DNA of 64,000 bases, from assembly GCA_016703665.1 (NCBI GenBank), contig JADJBS010000020.1, positions 124,001 to 188,000 on the forward strand, written 5' to 3'. The translations under genes were made by a program, and so were the position numbers. Shown in pieces: positions 1 through 10,050 of the stretch; positions within the stretch are counted from its first letter, which is position 1, and every line of letters begins with the position of its first letter. The stretch comes from Candidatus Defluviibacillus avedoerensis (GTDB lineage Bacteria; Pseudomonadota; Gammaproteobacteria; Burkholderiales; Burkholderiaceae_C). Below the pieces are notes generated by a model, which worked only from the letters and a program-made list of their open reading frames with translations, ran no database searches and was not told the DNA's origin.

Positions 1-257
1 GTCTGGGTGTTGGCATCGTTGCAGAGATGGCCGTGCGAGAAAACCAGGCCGGAGACTTGAGCGGTGACGGGAAGGGCGACCTTGTTGTTCGACCAGCCGG
101 AACACTTTTCGGGATGAATTTGGCCCGCGTGGCTTTCAAGCGCAGCGCGTACCTGCGTAATTTTGTTTACACCTTTGCAGAACTGCTTAGTGACAGACTA
201 GACCGCCATTTGATCGCCAAAGCCATGTCCGGCACCAATACCGAGTATGAACTATGA
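1..257 (+). CDS. CysB/Cbl-type LysR regulator, C-terminal end (partial)
   Basis: Only the last ~85 residues are present; the reading frame is open from base 3. The residues fit the end of a CysB/Cbl effector domain: a segment GVGIVAEMAV, then DLVVRPAGTLFG, then a RSAYLRNFVYTF stretch that matches the RxxFLRxYMYDF region of CysB. Proteins of this family sense O-acetylserine, sulfate or thiosulfate and control sulfur assimilation genes. The stop codon overlaps the start of the next gene (ATGA), so the two are probably co-transcribed. Whether this is CysB or Cbl cannot be told without the N-terminal part. Confidence 0.8.
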   Translation, partial: LGVGIVAEMAVRENQAGDLSGDGKGDLVVRPAGTLFGMNLARVAFKRSAYLRNFVYTFAELLSDRLDRHLIAKAMSGTNTEYEL

Positions 258-1429
258 AAACGACCGAGCGCACGCCCCCACTGGCTACCAAGCTACCCGC
301 CGTTGGAACAACGATTTTCACGGTCATGTCAGCTTTGGCAGCCGAAACAGGTGCAGTGAACCTAGGGCAAGGTTTCCCTGACTTCAATTGCGATCCAGCG
401 CTGGTGGATGAAGTCTCCAAAGCTATGAATGCGGGTCTGAACCAATACCCACCGATGCCAGGCATTTTGCCGCTACGGCAAGCCATTGGTACAAAAATAG
501 AAGCAATGTATGGCCACCGGTATAGCCCAGACACAGAAATTACCGTCACGGCGGGTGCCACACAAGCCATCATCACCATCATCCTTGCAGTGGTGCGCCC
601 AGGCGATGAAGTGATTGTGCTGGAGCCGTGTTACGACAGCTATGTGCCCAGCATTGACTTGGCAGGTGGAACTGTCGTTCGTGTTCCGCTCACCCCTGGC
701 AGCTTCCGCCCCGATTTTGCCAAGATCAGCGCTGCCATCAACGCCAAAACACGCGCCATCCTCATCAACACCCCCCACAACCCCAGCGCGACAGTCTGGA
801 CAGACGCCGATATGCGCCAACTAGAAGATTTGCTGGCACCGACTGACGTTTTCCTCATCAGCGACGAAGTCTATGAGCACATGGTTTTCGATGGCGCCGA
901 GCACCAAAGTGCAGCCCGCTTCCCAGGGCTGGCAGCCCGCGCCTTCATCGTGTCCAGCTTTGGTAAAACTTACCATGTCACCGGTTGGAAGGTGGGCTAC
1001 GTTGCTGCCCCCGCACCATTGAGTCACGAGTTCCGTAAAGTTCACCAGTTCAACGTTTTTACGGTGAACACCCCCATGCAACATGCTCTAGCCGCTTTCA
1101 TGGGCAATCCCAGACCCTACAGGGAGTTGCCCGCGTTCTATCAGCGCAAGCGCGACCTGTTCCGTCGTGGTTTGTCGGAAACTCATTTCAAACTGCTCCC
1201 CAGCACGGGAAGCTACTTTCAATGCGTGGACATTTCTGGTTTGAAAGTGCCCGAGCGCAACTTGCCGGAAGCCGATTTTTGCCAATGGCTGACGCGGGAA
1301 ATAGGCGTGGCAGCGATCCCCCTGTCTGCCTTTTACGGCGACGGTTTTGATCAGCATGTGGTGCGTTTTTGCTTTGCTAAGAAAGACGAAACACTTCAAA
1401 CTGCGCTGGAGCGCTTGGCCAAGCTCTGA
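254..1429 (+). CDS. Methionine/aromatic aminotransferase, PLP-dependent class I
   Basis: A 391-residue fold-type I aminotransferase resembling E. coli YbdL, which transaminates methionine and aromatic amino acids. The segment VNLGQGFPDF near residue 36 is the family N-terminal signature, NTPHNPSA near residue 175 is the PLP asparagine motif, and SSFGKTYHVTGWKVGY near residue 235 carries the Schiff-base lysine. Length is full. Its start overlaps the stop of the CysB-like regulator by 4 bp, implying translational coupling and a link to sulfur amino acid metabolism. It converges with the next gene with a 2-bp gap. Substrate is inferred from family only. Confidence 0.85.
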   Translation: MKTTERTPPLATKLPAVGTTIFTVMSALAAETGAVNLGQGFPDFNCDPALVDEVSKAMNAGLNQYPPMPGILPLRQAIGTKIEAMYGHRYSPDTEITVTAGATQAIITIILAVVRPGDEVIVLEPCYDSYVPSIDLAGGTVVRVPLTPGSFRPDFAKISAAINAKTRAILINTPHNPSATVWTDADMRQLEDLLAPTDVFLISDEVYEHMVFDGAEHQSAARFPGLAARAFIVSSFGKTYHVTGWKVGYVAAPAPLSHEFRKVHQFNVFTVNTPMQHALAAFMGNPRPYRELPAFYQRKRDLFRRGLSETHFKLLPSTGSYFQCVDISGLKVPERNLPEADFCQWLTREIGVAAIPLSAFYGDGFDQHVVRFCFAKKDETLQTALERLAKL

Positions 1430-1431
1430 GA

Positions 1432-3318
1432 TCAGGGCAGCAACATCAGTTGCTGCACGCTTCGGTATAAGCGGTCTGATCCATTTTGGGTGTTGGACTC
1501 CCCAAGAAACGGCACTGTCGGCCCAGTGACAGCGTAAGGTCGATTGACCGGTCCACGACCTTCCAGAAAAAACGACAAGAATTGCGCGCCATTGTCACGG
1601 TGGCGATTAAACACGTCGCTTAATTCCATCGAACCCATTCCACGTAAAGGATGAAACTCTGTTACGCCGTATATGCCAGGACGCTTGCTCTGCTTCCAAC
1701 CAAAGAAAGATTGACCATAGGTCGCCTCGCCATACAAGCTAACGCCTAAATGCAAGCCCCCGGGGTCGAGCAATGACGCATCGACTGCATACTTGTTTTC
1801 ATCCCAACTTGGATTCGGATAGGGGAACAATTGATGAATGTACCGTGGAACGTCGCCTAAACAGCTATTCTTAAGGGGTTGCTCCATGAATTGCACATAG
1901 TCCACAACCTGTTGTGCCCGATACTTGTGCCAAAGTGCAGCCAGTGGGTTATAAAAGTAAAAGGCTTCAGATCGGGGATGATCAAAGCTCGCCAACTCCC
2001 CTTTGGGCAACACCTGCTGCGGCAGTCCAGCGATCGGCAAAACAGGTGGAGTTGACTGTTTTTTATCTATCAGTGAAATAGACTTTGTCCCGAGAAGAAC
2101 AGGGAATCCAGATTTGGCCTCAGCGGAAGCACTCACTTGGTAGATGCCAGGTGGCAAAGCGTGGAAATCAAGGTCATAACGCCATCCGACATCAGCAGTG
2201 CCAATTTGCGGCAAATGATCTCGAACATCCTGCCGCCCTAGCCCTGCTTTGACGCGGGCGATAGGTACCCCATTGAGATAGATTTTGACCCATCCAGTGA
2301 GTCTCGGATTTGGAGCCAACCACCCTTCAACCGGGAAGCTGCCACCAGCATATGAATCAATATGCTCCCAGAAATGCTTCAACGTTTCTTGTCGAATATC
2401 TTTAGAGGGCGGAACCACCTCTTCAAAGCTTGCATAAGGTGCCCCCTCCAACGCCAGATTCAATGCACTCACATCCCGGAATTTTGACTTCAAAAACGCT
2501 CTGAATCCAGTAACAGACGCTGGCGAATAGTCGCTGACCAGGTACTTGCCTTCAAAACCCATTCCTGCCTCGAAATCAGGGAACATATGGTGGACTTCGC
2601 CCAACAGCGTTATGGCGGCAAGGTGGTCTCTGGTTGATACAGGTTGTGCACAGATTGCATCCATGAATGCCTGAATCACCTTCATCCGGGACTTGGTCAA
2701 AGAATTATCCGTTCGTGCAATCGACCATGGATAAACGTCCATGCCGTAGTGCTTGCCCAATGCAATAGAGCCTCGCGAAGACTGCGCTATGTTTGAAGGA
2801 TCCGCCGCAAGCACTGGTTCAATGGGCGCAAATGCCGAAAAATGATTCGAAAACAAGTACAGCACCAAGCGCTTGTCGGACTGGGCAATCGTCCTGACCG
2901 TGCGATCAATTGCGGCCTGGTCAAGCGCCCACTGGCCATCCTGTAGAACCAGGTATTTCAGCAAGGGAACATTCAAGGTGTACCCCAGTTCGTATCGCCC
3001 ATTGGTACTGATACGTGGCCCCAAAAGTGACAAGGTGTGATCAATGACCGACGCAGCCGAACCCGCATCACTGGCACAGGCAACAAATGCGGGATCAATC
3101 ACATGTTCTGGCGGCAACGCCGTTTGACGCACGCAGGGTTCGATTTGCCCGATCATCGGCGCGAGCAACAACCGTCCTGATGGCTTGGACGGAACCACTA
3201 CAAATACATAGGCAAAAAGCAGTGCGGATAAGACAATCAGTGCTGTACCGACGGCGAGAATTGGGTGGCGACCTCGTCGGCCAGTTGCATCAGATGGTGG
3301 TGTTTGTTGAACTTGCAT
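1432..3318 (-). CDS. Membrane-anchored glycoside-hydrolase-like protein, function unknown
   Basis: A 628-residue protein with a short basic N-terminus followed by one hydrophobic helix (residues ~18-42, rich in V, L, A), so it is probably anchored in the inner membrane with its body in the periplasm. The middle contains TIM-barrel-like features of beta-galactosidase/GH42-type proteins: SDYSPASVTGFRAFLKSKF followed by DVSALNLAL resembles their 'FRxWLxxKYGTVxxLN' segment, and a C-terminal FFGWKQSKRPGIYG stretch looks like a barrel strand region. Catalytic acids cannot be assigned by eye. The gene stands alone between convergent neighbours. It may act on surface polysaccharide, but I do not recognise it as a named family. 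Confidence 0.6.
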   Translation of the reverse strand: MQVQQTPPSDATGRRGRHPILAVGTALIVLSALLFAYVFVVVPSKPSGRLLLAPMIGQIEPCVRQTALPPEHVIDPAFVACASDAGSAASVIDHTLSLLGPRISTNGRYELGYTLNVPLLKYLVLQDGQWALDQAAIDRTVRTIAQSDKRLVLYLFSNHFSAFAPIEPVLAADPSNIAQSSRGSIALGKHYGMDVYPWSIARTDNSLTKSRMKVIQAFMDAICAQPVSTRDHLAAITLLGEVHHMFPDFEAGMGFEGKYLVSDYSPASVTGFRAFLKSKFRDVSALNLALEGAPYASFEEVVPPSKDIRQETLKHFWEHIDSYAGGSFPVEGWLAPNPRLTGWVKIYLNGVPIARVKAGLGRQDVRDHLPQIGTADVGWRYDLDFHALPPGIYQVSASAEAKSGFPVLLGTKSISLIDKKQSTPPVLPIAGLPQQVLPKGELASFDHPRSEAFYFYNPLAALWHKYRAQQVVDYVQFMEQPLKNSCLGDVPRYIHQLFPYPNPSWDENKYAVDASLLDPGGLHLGVSLYGEATYGQSFFGWKQSKRPGIYGVTEFHPLRGMGSMELSDVFNRHRDNGAQFLSFFLEGRGPVNRPYAVTGPTVPFLGESNTQNGSDRLYRSVQQLMLLP

Positions 3319-3336
3319 GGGACGTTGACGATATTG

Positions 3337-4383
3337 TTATAGCAGCGTCAACTCAAACCCCTCCAGGACATTGACCGTATTCGACGCCAAGTGCACGCAA
3401 GCATACCCTCCTTCAAACACAAACACGCTGGAACGCTCTGTTTTTGCCAATCTCCGACCCAATATGCTGAAATCGTCCGGTTGAAGCGCAAACTTGGATA
3501 TAGGGTCACCCGCAAACGTGTCCAAGCCCAGCGACACCACCAAAGCATCAGGCGCGTAAGCACTTATTCGAGCAAGAGCATGATCCAATGCCGCAAACCA
3601 ATCCTCAACACTCGCACCGGCGGGCAAGGGTAAATTCACGTTGAATCCGGCTCCCTCGCCTTGCCCCGTTTCTTCAACATGACCCAGATAGAACGGATAT
3701 TCAGTCAACGGATCTCCATGAATACTGACAAAAAGTACGTCTGATCGCTCATAGAAAATGCTTTGTGTACCGTTGCCATGGTGGTAGTCCACATCCAGAA
3801 TGGCAACACGCTGGGCACCCTCATTCAGCAGGGTTTGAGCCGCAACGGCAGCGTTGTTGACAAAGCAATAGCCTCCCATGAAATCGGCACCTGCATGGTG
3901 ACCCGGGGGGCGAGTCAGGGCAAAGGCCGAGGGGGCTTTGCAGTGGGCAACGGCCAACGCAGCAGCATGGGTCGCGTCTGCGCCGCCTTTCACCGCTTGC
4001 CAAGTGCCCGCCAGGATGGGCGCACCGTTATCCATGGAGTACAAGCCCAGCTTGGCCGTAAAGTTGTCGGGCTCCAAATCATCGCGCAGGGTCCGCACCG
4101 GCCAAACAGAAGGGAACGGGGCCAATTCAGCATTGCCCGGCGCTAGCGCCGTCCATTGCTGCCAGGCAGTGAACAGAAACCGCAAATAGCGTTCACTGTG
4201 CACTTGGCCCATGACCTGTAGCGCATCCACATCGGGGCTGTGAATCACGTGCCCACGCTCGCGCAAGCGCGATGCAACCCAGTCTGCTCTCTCGGGTTTT
4301 TCAAACGCGACCACTTTGTCACCACGAAAGTACTCATAGGGCGCAGCATGCAACACGTGGGCCTGATTGAAATAGGTCAGCAT
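3337..4383 (-). CDS. Histone deacetylase family protein (acetylpolyamine amidohydrolase-like)
   Basis: A 348-residue zinc amidohydrolase of the HDAC/AcuC/AphA superfamily. Seen motifs: RPPGHHA (residues ~158-164, the His-His catalytic pair), GGYCFVNNAAVAA, DVDYHHGNGTQ (zinc Asp and His), and SLGLDTFAGDP (second zinc Asp). The N-terminal MLTYFNQAHVLHAAPYEY and the lid insertion fit bacterial acetylpolyamine amidohydrolases, which deacetylate N-acetylputrescine, -cadaverine or -spermidine. It lies 12 bp downstream of the hrpA stop on the same strand, so it may be read through from hrpA, with no clear functional link. The exact acyl substrate is not evident. Confidence 0.85.
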   Translation of the reverse strand: MLTYFNQAHVLHAAPYEYFRGDKVVAFEKPERADWVASRLRERGHVIHSPDVDALQVMGQVHSERYLRFLFTAWQQWTALAPGNAELAPFPSVWPVRTLRDDLEPDNFTAKLGLYSMDNGAPILAGTWQAVKGGADATHAAALAVAHCKAPSAFALTRPPGHHAGADFMGGYCFVNNAAVAAQTLLNEGAQRVAILDVDYHHGNGTQSIFYERSDVLFVSIHGDPLTEYPFYLGHVEETGQGEGAGFNVNLPLPAGASVEDWFAALDHALARISAYAPDALVVSLGLDTFAGDPISKFALQPDDFSILGRRLAKTERSSVFVFEGGYACVHLASNTVNVLEGFELTLL

Positions 4384-4395
4384 GGATTGGATAGA

Positions 4396-7300
4396 TCAAA
4401 GGTTTAGTTGCGCCCACGCCTTTTCCAGCCGCTTGACACTGATCGACTGGGGTGTGCGTAACTCCTGAGCGAAGAAGCTCACACGCAGTTCCTCAAGCAA
4501 CCAGCGAAACTCCATTGCCCGGTCATCCTGCACGCCTTTGCGCTCAGATACCAAGCGCCAATACTTTTGCTCCATTGGCCTTAACTCAGTCAACCTGGCT
4601 GCATCCCGAGCTGTATCAGAACGTGCCTTATCTAGACGTAAAGGAATGGCCTTCAGATAGCGGGGGAAATGCTGCAAAGGGCCCCACGCCGTTTGTGCCA
4701 GAAAGCGCTTGGGCATCAGGCGCTGCAACTGTTGTGTGCAGTCCAATGCTGCCTCGGCAAGTCCTTTACTGTCCTTGATTTTGCGTGTGGCAGCGGTGAA
4801 CTCGGTGAGAATTGCGCTGCACAGGCGGGCGACTTCATTGGCAATCAGCGTCAGGCGTTGACGCCCTTCGTCGGTGCGGCGTTTGAAGTCCACCTCGTTT
4901 GCGGGCAGGGGCTCGGTCAGAAAGGCCCGCGCCAACGCTACACCGATGATCTGTTCGCGTAGCTCTTCAGCCGTGCCCAAAGCCATGTACTGCACGCTCA
5001 TGGCTTGCAAGTCCGGGATGTTTTTCTCCAGGTACTTGAGGGCATCCTTGATCTGCAAGGCAAAAAGACGCGCCAGACCAAGGCGATGCTTTGCCGCCGC
5101 CACGTCGGGCTCATCAAACACCTCGATGCTGACCGCATCTTTTTGATCAATCAACGCGGGAAAGCCGATCATGCTTTGCTTGCCCTGCGTCAGCTCCATG
5201 AGTTCGGGCAACTCCCCAAAAGTCCAGTTGGTATAGCGTTGGCTCAGATCTGCCTGCTCAACGTCCTGCGTCGCCGGTACTTGTCGCTGCGTCGACTTGG
5301 CTGGTGAATGCTGCGGCTGCGCTTCCTGCTTCTGCTGATTTTCTTCAATCCGCAAAGCCGCCAGAGCCTGAAAAGCCCCTCTGGCCTGAGAGCCCCAATC
5401 CGCTTTGAGCGCGCTCAGATTTCGGCCCATGCCCAACTGACGCCCATGCTGGTCGACCACCCGGAAATTCATGAACAGGTGCGACTTGAGCATATCCAAC
5501 TTAAAGTCTGTTCGCTTGATATCCAGACTTGTCTGCTTGCGCGCCAGTTGCAAAAGTGCGTCGGTCAAGCCCATGTTGGGCAGCACGCCCCCGGCGTCAG
5601 TTCATCCGCAAGGCGCGCCGCTGAATCAGGTAAGGGCACAAAGCGCGATCGGGGACGCTGCGGCAGGCTCTTGAGCAGGGCCAATATTTTGTCTTGCAAC
5701 ATGCCAGGCACGAGCCATTCGCACCGTTCCTCGCCAACTTGGTTCAAGGCGAACAGGGGCACCTCCACCGTCACCCCGTCTTTGGCGTCGCCGGGTTCAT
5801 GGAGATAGATAGCTTTGCAATCGACTCCACCCAGCCGGATGGTGCGCGGAAATGTCTGTGCCGTGATACCGGCTGCCTCGTGCCTCATCAACTCGTCGCG
5901 GGTGAGAAACAAGAGTCGCGGCACAGCCTTAGAGGCCTCACGGTACCAGTTGTCCATCAGAATGCCGCTGCAAATTTCTGCCGGAATCTGCGCATCGTAA
6001 TAGGCGTAAATCAACTCATCATCGACCAGCACATCCTGGCGGCGCGCTTTGTGTTCCAAATCTTCCACTTGCCCCACCAGCTTGTGATTCGCGGCCAAGA
6101 AAGGCAGCTTGCTGTCCCATTCACCCTCCACAAGCGCCTGCCGAATAAAGATCTCCCGCGCCCCGACCACGTCGACCCGACCATAATTGGTTTTCCGGTT
6201 GTTGTAGATCACCAAGCCATACAAGGTGGCTCGCTCAAGTGCCGTCACCTCTGCCGACTTCTTTTCCCAGTGCGGGTCCAACAACTGCTTCTTGAGAAGA
6301 TGCGCCCCCACTTGCTCAAGCCAAACGGGATCGATGTTGGCGATGCCCCGTCCGAACAACCGCGTGGTCTCGACCAACTCTGCGCAGACGATCCAGCGAC
6401 CGGGCTTCTTCTTCAGATGCGCACCAGGATGACGGTAAAACTTGATGGCACGCGCGCCCAGATAAGCCTCATCGTCCTCTGGCTTATAGCCAATGTTGCC
6501 AAGCAGGCCCGCCAGCATGGACATGTGCAACTGTTCGTAGCTGGCAGGGAGTGTGTTGATGCGCCACTTGTGCTCCGTCACGACCGTCAGCAACTGAGTG
6601 TGGGTGTCACGCCATTCGCGCACACGGCGAATATTGATGAAGTTTTGTCGCAGCAAAGACTCGTATTGACGATTGGACAGTTTGTGCTCATTTGTCGGCA
6701 CGCCGGGTGCGGCTTTGTGTTTTCCACCCCTCGCCGTGCCCAGCCACCGCCACAACTGCAAGTACCCACTGAACTCGCTCTTTTCATCATCGAATTTGGC
6801 ATGCGCCTGGTCCGCCTGTGCCTGCGCCTCCATTGGTCGGTCGCGTACATCTTGCACGCTCAGGGCACTGGCGATCACCAACACTTCGTCAAGCGCATCA
6901 CGCTCGCGCGCCTCCAGGATCATGCGACCTACGCGCGGGTCCAGCGGCAACTTGGCCAGCTCGCGCCCCGTGGTGGTGAGCTCGTTCGACTCGTCCATCG
7001 CACCGAGCTCGGCCAGCAGCTGATACCCATCCGAAATCGCCTTGGGGCGCGGTGCCTCTAGAAACGGAAAGCGCTCCACATCGCCCAGATGCAAGGCCTT
7101 CATACGCAGAATTACACCGGCCAGTGAGGATCTCAGGATCTCGGGGTCGGTGAATCGTGGCCGGCTGTTGTAGTCTTTCTCGTCGTACAGGCGAATGCAG
7201 ATCCCGTTGGCCACACGCCCGCATCGGCCTGCACGCTGGTTGGCGGCGGCTTGGCTGATAGGTTCGACCAGCAGTTGCTCCACTTTGCTTCTGAAACTGT

Positions 7301-8288
7301 AGCGCTTAACACGCGCCATGCCTGCGTCAATCACGTACCGAATGCCAGGCACCGTGAGCGAGGTCTCGGCCACATTGGTGGCTAGCACAATGCGCCGCCC
7401 GTGGTGACTGTCAAAAATCCGGTCTTGCTCTGCCTGGCTCAGGCGCGCAAACAGGGGCAACACCTCGGCATTGCGTAGCACAGGGCTATGGCTTAAGTGC
7501 TTGCGAATGTGGTCTGCAGCCTCCCGTATTTCGCGCTCGCCGGGCAGAAAGACCAGGATGTCACCCTGCTGAGATGGCTCCCGCCACAGCTCATCCACTG
7601 CATCGGCAATGGCAGAGTTCAGGTCATAGTCGCGGCTCTCTTCGTACGGACGGTACCGCTGCTCGACCGGAAAAGTGCGCCCAGACACCATGATGATGGG
7701 TGCGGGAACCGCTTGCTGACCAGCGCTTGCAAAGTGTTTTGCAAAGCGATCTGCATCAATCGTGGCCGAGGTCACCACCACCTTCAGGTCGGGCCTGCGG
7801 GGCAAAATCTCTCGCAAGTAGCCAAGCAAGAAATCGATGTTCAGGCTGCGCTCATGGGCTTCGTCAATGATGATGGTGTCGTAAGCTTTGAGCAGCGGGT
7901 CGGTCTGGGTCTCGGCCAGCAAAATGCCATCTGTCATCAGTTTGACCGAGGCGTCTCGACTCAGCCTGTCCTGAAAACGCACCTTGTAGCCGACCACCTC
8001 ACCGAGCGGCGTATGCAGTTCCTCCGCAATCCGTTTGGCGACGCTACTGGCCGCAATGCGGCGAGGTTGGGTGTGCCCAATTAACTTGCGCAAATGCTGG
8101 GGTGTACCCTCGGGGGCATTGCACTTTCCACGACCCAGAGCGAGCGCGATTTTGGGTAGCTGAGTGGTCTTGCCTGAACCCGTTTCACCGCACACGATGA
8201 TGACCTGGTGCGTCCGCATCGCCACCATGATGTCCTCGCGCCTAGCGGATACAGGCAGGGATTCGGGAAACTCAATCTTCAAAGGCAT
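4396..8288 (-). pseudogene. hrpA: ATP-dependent RNA helicase HrpA, interrupted by one frameshift (probable sequence indel)
   Basis: DEAH-box RNA helicase read in two frames that join at 5588-5592. The N-terminal part (start 8288) has Walker A GETGSGKTTQ, DEAH in IIIDEAHERSLN, SAT, and QRAGRCGR. The C-terminal part carries the HrpA-specific DUF3418 domain. In the minus strand a run of five G at 5588-5592 becomes in frame with a sixth G, giving a continuous 1297-residue protein, the normal HrpA length of about 1300. One base deleted in a homopolymer of an otherwise perfect gene suggests a sequence error, though a recent natural mutation is possible. HrpA rescues collided ribosomes. A GTG at 8327 is an alternative start. 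Confidence 0.9.
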
Positions 8289-8366
8289 GGCGCAATTATC
8301 GACTGCGCCATGACCTGTTCCGGACACGCCGGAACACGCTCTCCCGGCCTGGATAGATCCAGAGGT

Positions 8367-8846
8367 TCAATACTTCAAAATGAGCTTGTCCAGTTGCTCT
8401 TTAGTGATGGCCGGTACATCACCTCTTGCAGCCATCCGGTTCAGGTTCCAACCACCATCGCCAACCCACGCTTTCAGCACGGTCAGGTTCGTCGCACGCT
8501 CAGCATCCGTTTCGCCCAGATACTTGTACATATTGCCGGGTTTACCACCAGAATAGAGGCTTGTGCCATCATCAAGGCGGCGCATGAATGCGCCCATCGA
8601 CTTGCCATTGACCAACTGCAGCAGATGCTCAAAGGTATCCGTTAACGGCCCGACCTTGGCCTTTTTATACTTTTCCTGGTCCAGGTTGAATTCAGCCATG
8701 GACGGAGCATCCGCAGAAGATGAATGGCATTCAGCACAATACTTCTTGATCATGGGTGCGACATCTTTGCGATAGGTCACATCAGCTGCTGCGGCAGGCA
8801 GAACGATTGCAGCACACGCCGCCAAGGTCAATACAGTCAGTTTCAT
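8367..8846 (-). CDS. Periplasmic monoheme cytochrome c-like protein
   Basis: A 159-residue secreted protein: signal peptide (MKLTVLTLAACAAIVLPAAA) followed by a mature part with a single heme-binding motif CAECH near residue 37 and a late methionine-containing region (GNMYKYLG) that could supply the axial ligand. The start at 8846 was chosen because GGAG lies 7 bases upstream and it begins exactly at the signal peptide. It is the last gene of a three-gene cytochrome operon (31 bp after the tetraheme gene), so it probably receives electrons from that protein. The terminal acceptor or donor is not shown by the sequence. Confidence 0.8.
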   Translation of the reverse strand: MKLTVLTLAACAAIVLPAAAADVTYRKDVAPMIKKYCAECHSSSADAPSMAEFNLDQEKYKKAKVGPLTDTFEHLLQLVNGKSMGAFMRRLDDGTSLYSGGKPGNMYKYLGETDAERATNLTVLKAWVGDGGWNLNRMAARGDVPAITKEQLDKLILKY

Positions 8847-8877
8847 CTTATCTCCTAGGTTTGAAAACACAGTCGCC

Positions 8878-9474
8878 TCATTGCGGCTTGGCCCCCGAGG
8901 CACTGAACAATTCAGCAGGTCCAGGACCATCGGGTTCTTTGTGAGCAATTCCAAAATGACACTCAATGCAAGTCTTACCCTCGGCTTTGCCTTTGGCATG
9001 ACGAGCCTGCGCTTTGGCAGACTGAAGTTCGACGTTCATCTTGTCGGCTCGGTGGCAGCTGCGACAGGTGTGGGAATCGTTCTCTTTCATGTCACGCCAG
9101 ATTTTCTGCGCCATGGCCGCACGTTTGGCCTCGAACTTCTCAGGCGTATCTATCGAGGGTGAAATGTAGGTGTAATAAAGGTCCTTGGTTGCCTTGATCT
9201 TGGCCAGCACCAAAGGCCCCGGCTCGTGCGGCACATGGCAATTGGTGCAAATGGCGCGCACACCTGTTCGATTAGTGTCATGGATTGTGCCTTTGTATTC
9301 CACCTGGTTGTAGGTCATCTCGTGGCAACTGACACAAAACTCTTCTGTACTCGTGTACGCCAACACGTAAGCGCCCGATATGCCAACAGCGACAGAAAAG
9401 ACCATCAACCCAGCAACCAAGGCGAGCGACAGCTTCCAATGCGCCCACATCCATCGAAAAAACGCTTTCATCAA
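8878..9474 (-). CDS. NapC/NirT-family tetraheme c-type cytochrome (membrane quinol dehydrogenase)
   Basis: A 198-residue protein with one N-terminal transmembrane helix (residues ~12-40) and four CxxCH heme motifs: CVSCH, CTNCH, CRSCH and CIECH. This pattern defines the NapC/NirT/CymA family, which takes electrons from menaquinol or ubiquinol and passes them to periplasmic cytochromes or reductases. It lies between two small cytochromes, 3 bp after the upstream one, so the trio forms one electron-transfer operon. No terminal reductase is adjacent, so the partner (nitrate, nitrite, TMAO, metal or another acceptor) is open. Confidence 0.9.
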   Translation of the reverse strand: MMKAFFRWMWAHWKLSLALVAGLMVFSVAVGISGAYVLAYTSTEEFCVSCHEMTYNQVEYKGTIHDTNRTGVRAICTNCHVPHEPGPLVLAKIKATKDLYYTYISPSIDTPEKFEAKRAAMAQKIWRDMKENDSHTCRSCHRADKMNVELQSAKAQARHAKGKAEGKTCIECHFGIAHKEPDGPGPAELFSASGAKPQ

Positions 9475-9477
9475 TGA

Positions 9478-9831
9478 CTACCGCGTCAGGATGTACTGAA
9501 CCAGATTCTTGATCGCCCCAGCGTCTTTGGTCTTGACAATCTGGTGCTCTTCTTCGACGCCGTCTATCTTGATCTTGGGACCGGTGGTAATTTGTTTGGT
9601 CAGCGTGGACTCCGCATCTGCCTTGCCTTTGTATTTGCCTGCGGTCTCCTTGAACGAAGGCCCGTCTTTCTTCTTATCAACAGAATGACATTTTGTGCAA
9701 CTGCTGGACTTGGCCAGTGCCTCAGCGGCAGCCACATCCACGGTCTGTGCCTGACTGACAAAAGCACCCACCAGCAATCCACCAGCCAAAGAAAGCTTCA
9801 TCATCCGTGCGCAAAGCAAACTTGTCGTCAT
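9478..9831 (-). CDS. Small periplasmic class I cytochrome c
   Basis: A 117-residue protein with a signal peptide ending near AQA (residue 29) and one heme motif CTKCH around residue 46, followed by DGPSFKETAGKYKGK, the typical Pro/Phe region of class I cytochromes. An apparent axial-ligand Met is not obvious, so His/other ligation cannot be excluded. The start at 9831 is supported by AAGGA seven bases upstream; an internal Met at 9804 would shorten the signal peptide. It is first gene of the cytochrome operon, and the promoter should lie in the 219-bp gap before the divergent fadH. Confidence 0.8.
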   Translation of the reverse strand: MTTSLLCARMMKLSLAGGLLVGAFVSQAQTVDVAAAEALAKSSSCTKCHSVDKKKDGPSFKETAGKYKGKADAESTLTKQITTGPKIKIDGVEEEHQIVKTKDAGAIKNLVQYILTR

Positions 9832-10050
9832 CGTTGTTCCTTGAAATCATCGAATACCCATACTACAACCAAAGTTAAATAGGCTAACGACAAAGGGGAT
9901 TGAGTTTGAGCGAGCTCAACTCATTCACAGGATTCATTTGCAAACAGGGACCTATGAATAGGCTCGCTGCAAAATTACATCAATTAGTTGACATAACAAG
10001 CGCATTTCGAGATCATCAATCGAACCGCCCTTATGACATGCGAGACTCCC

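Noticed and set aside
5694..7061. 455-codon plus-strand frame opposite hrpA
   Set aside because: Antisense shadow of a helicase with all motifs intact.
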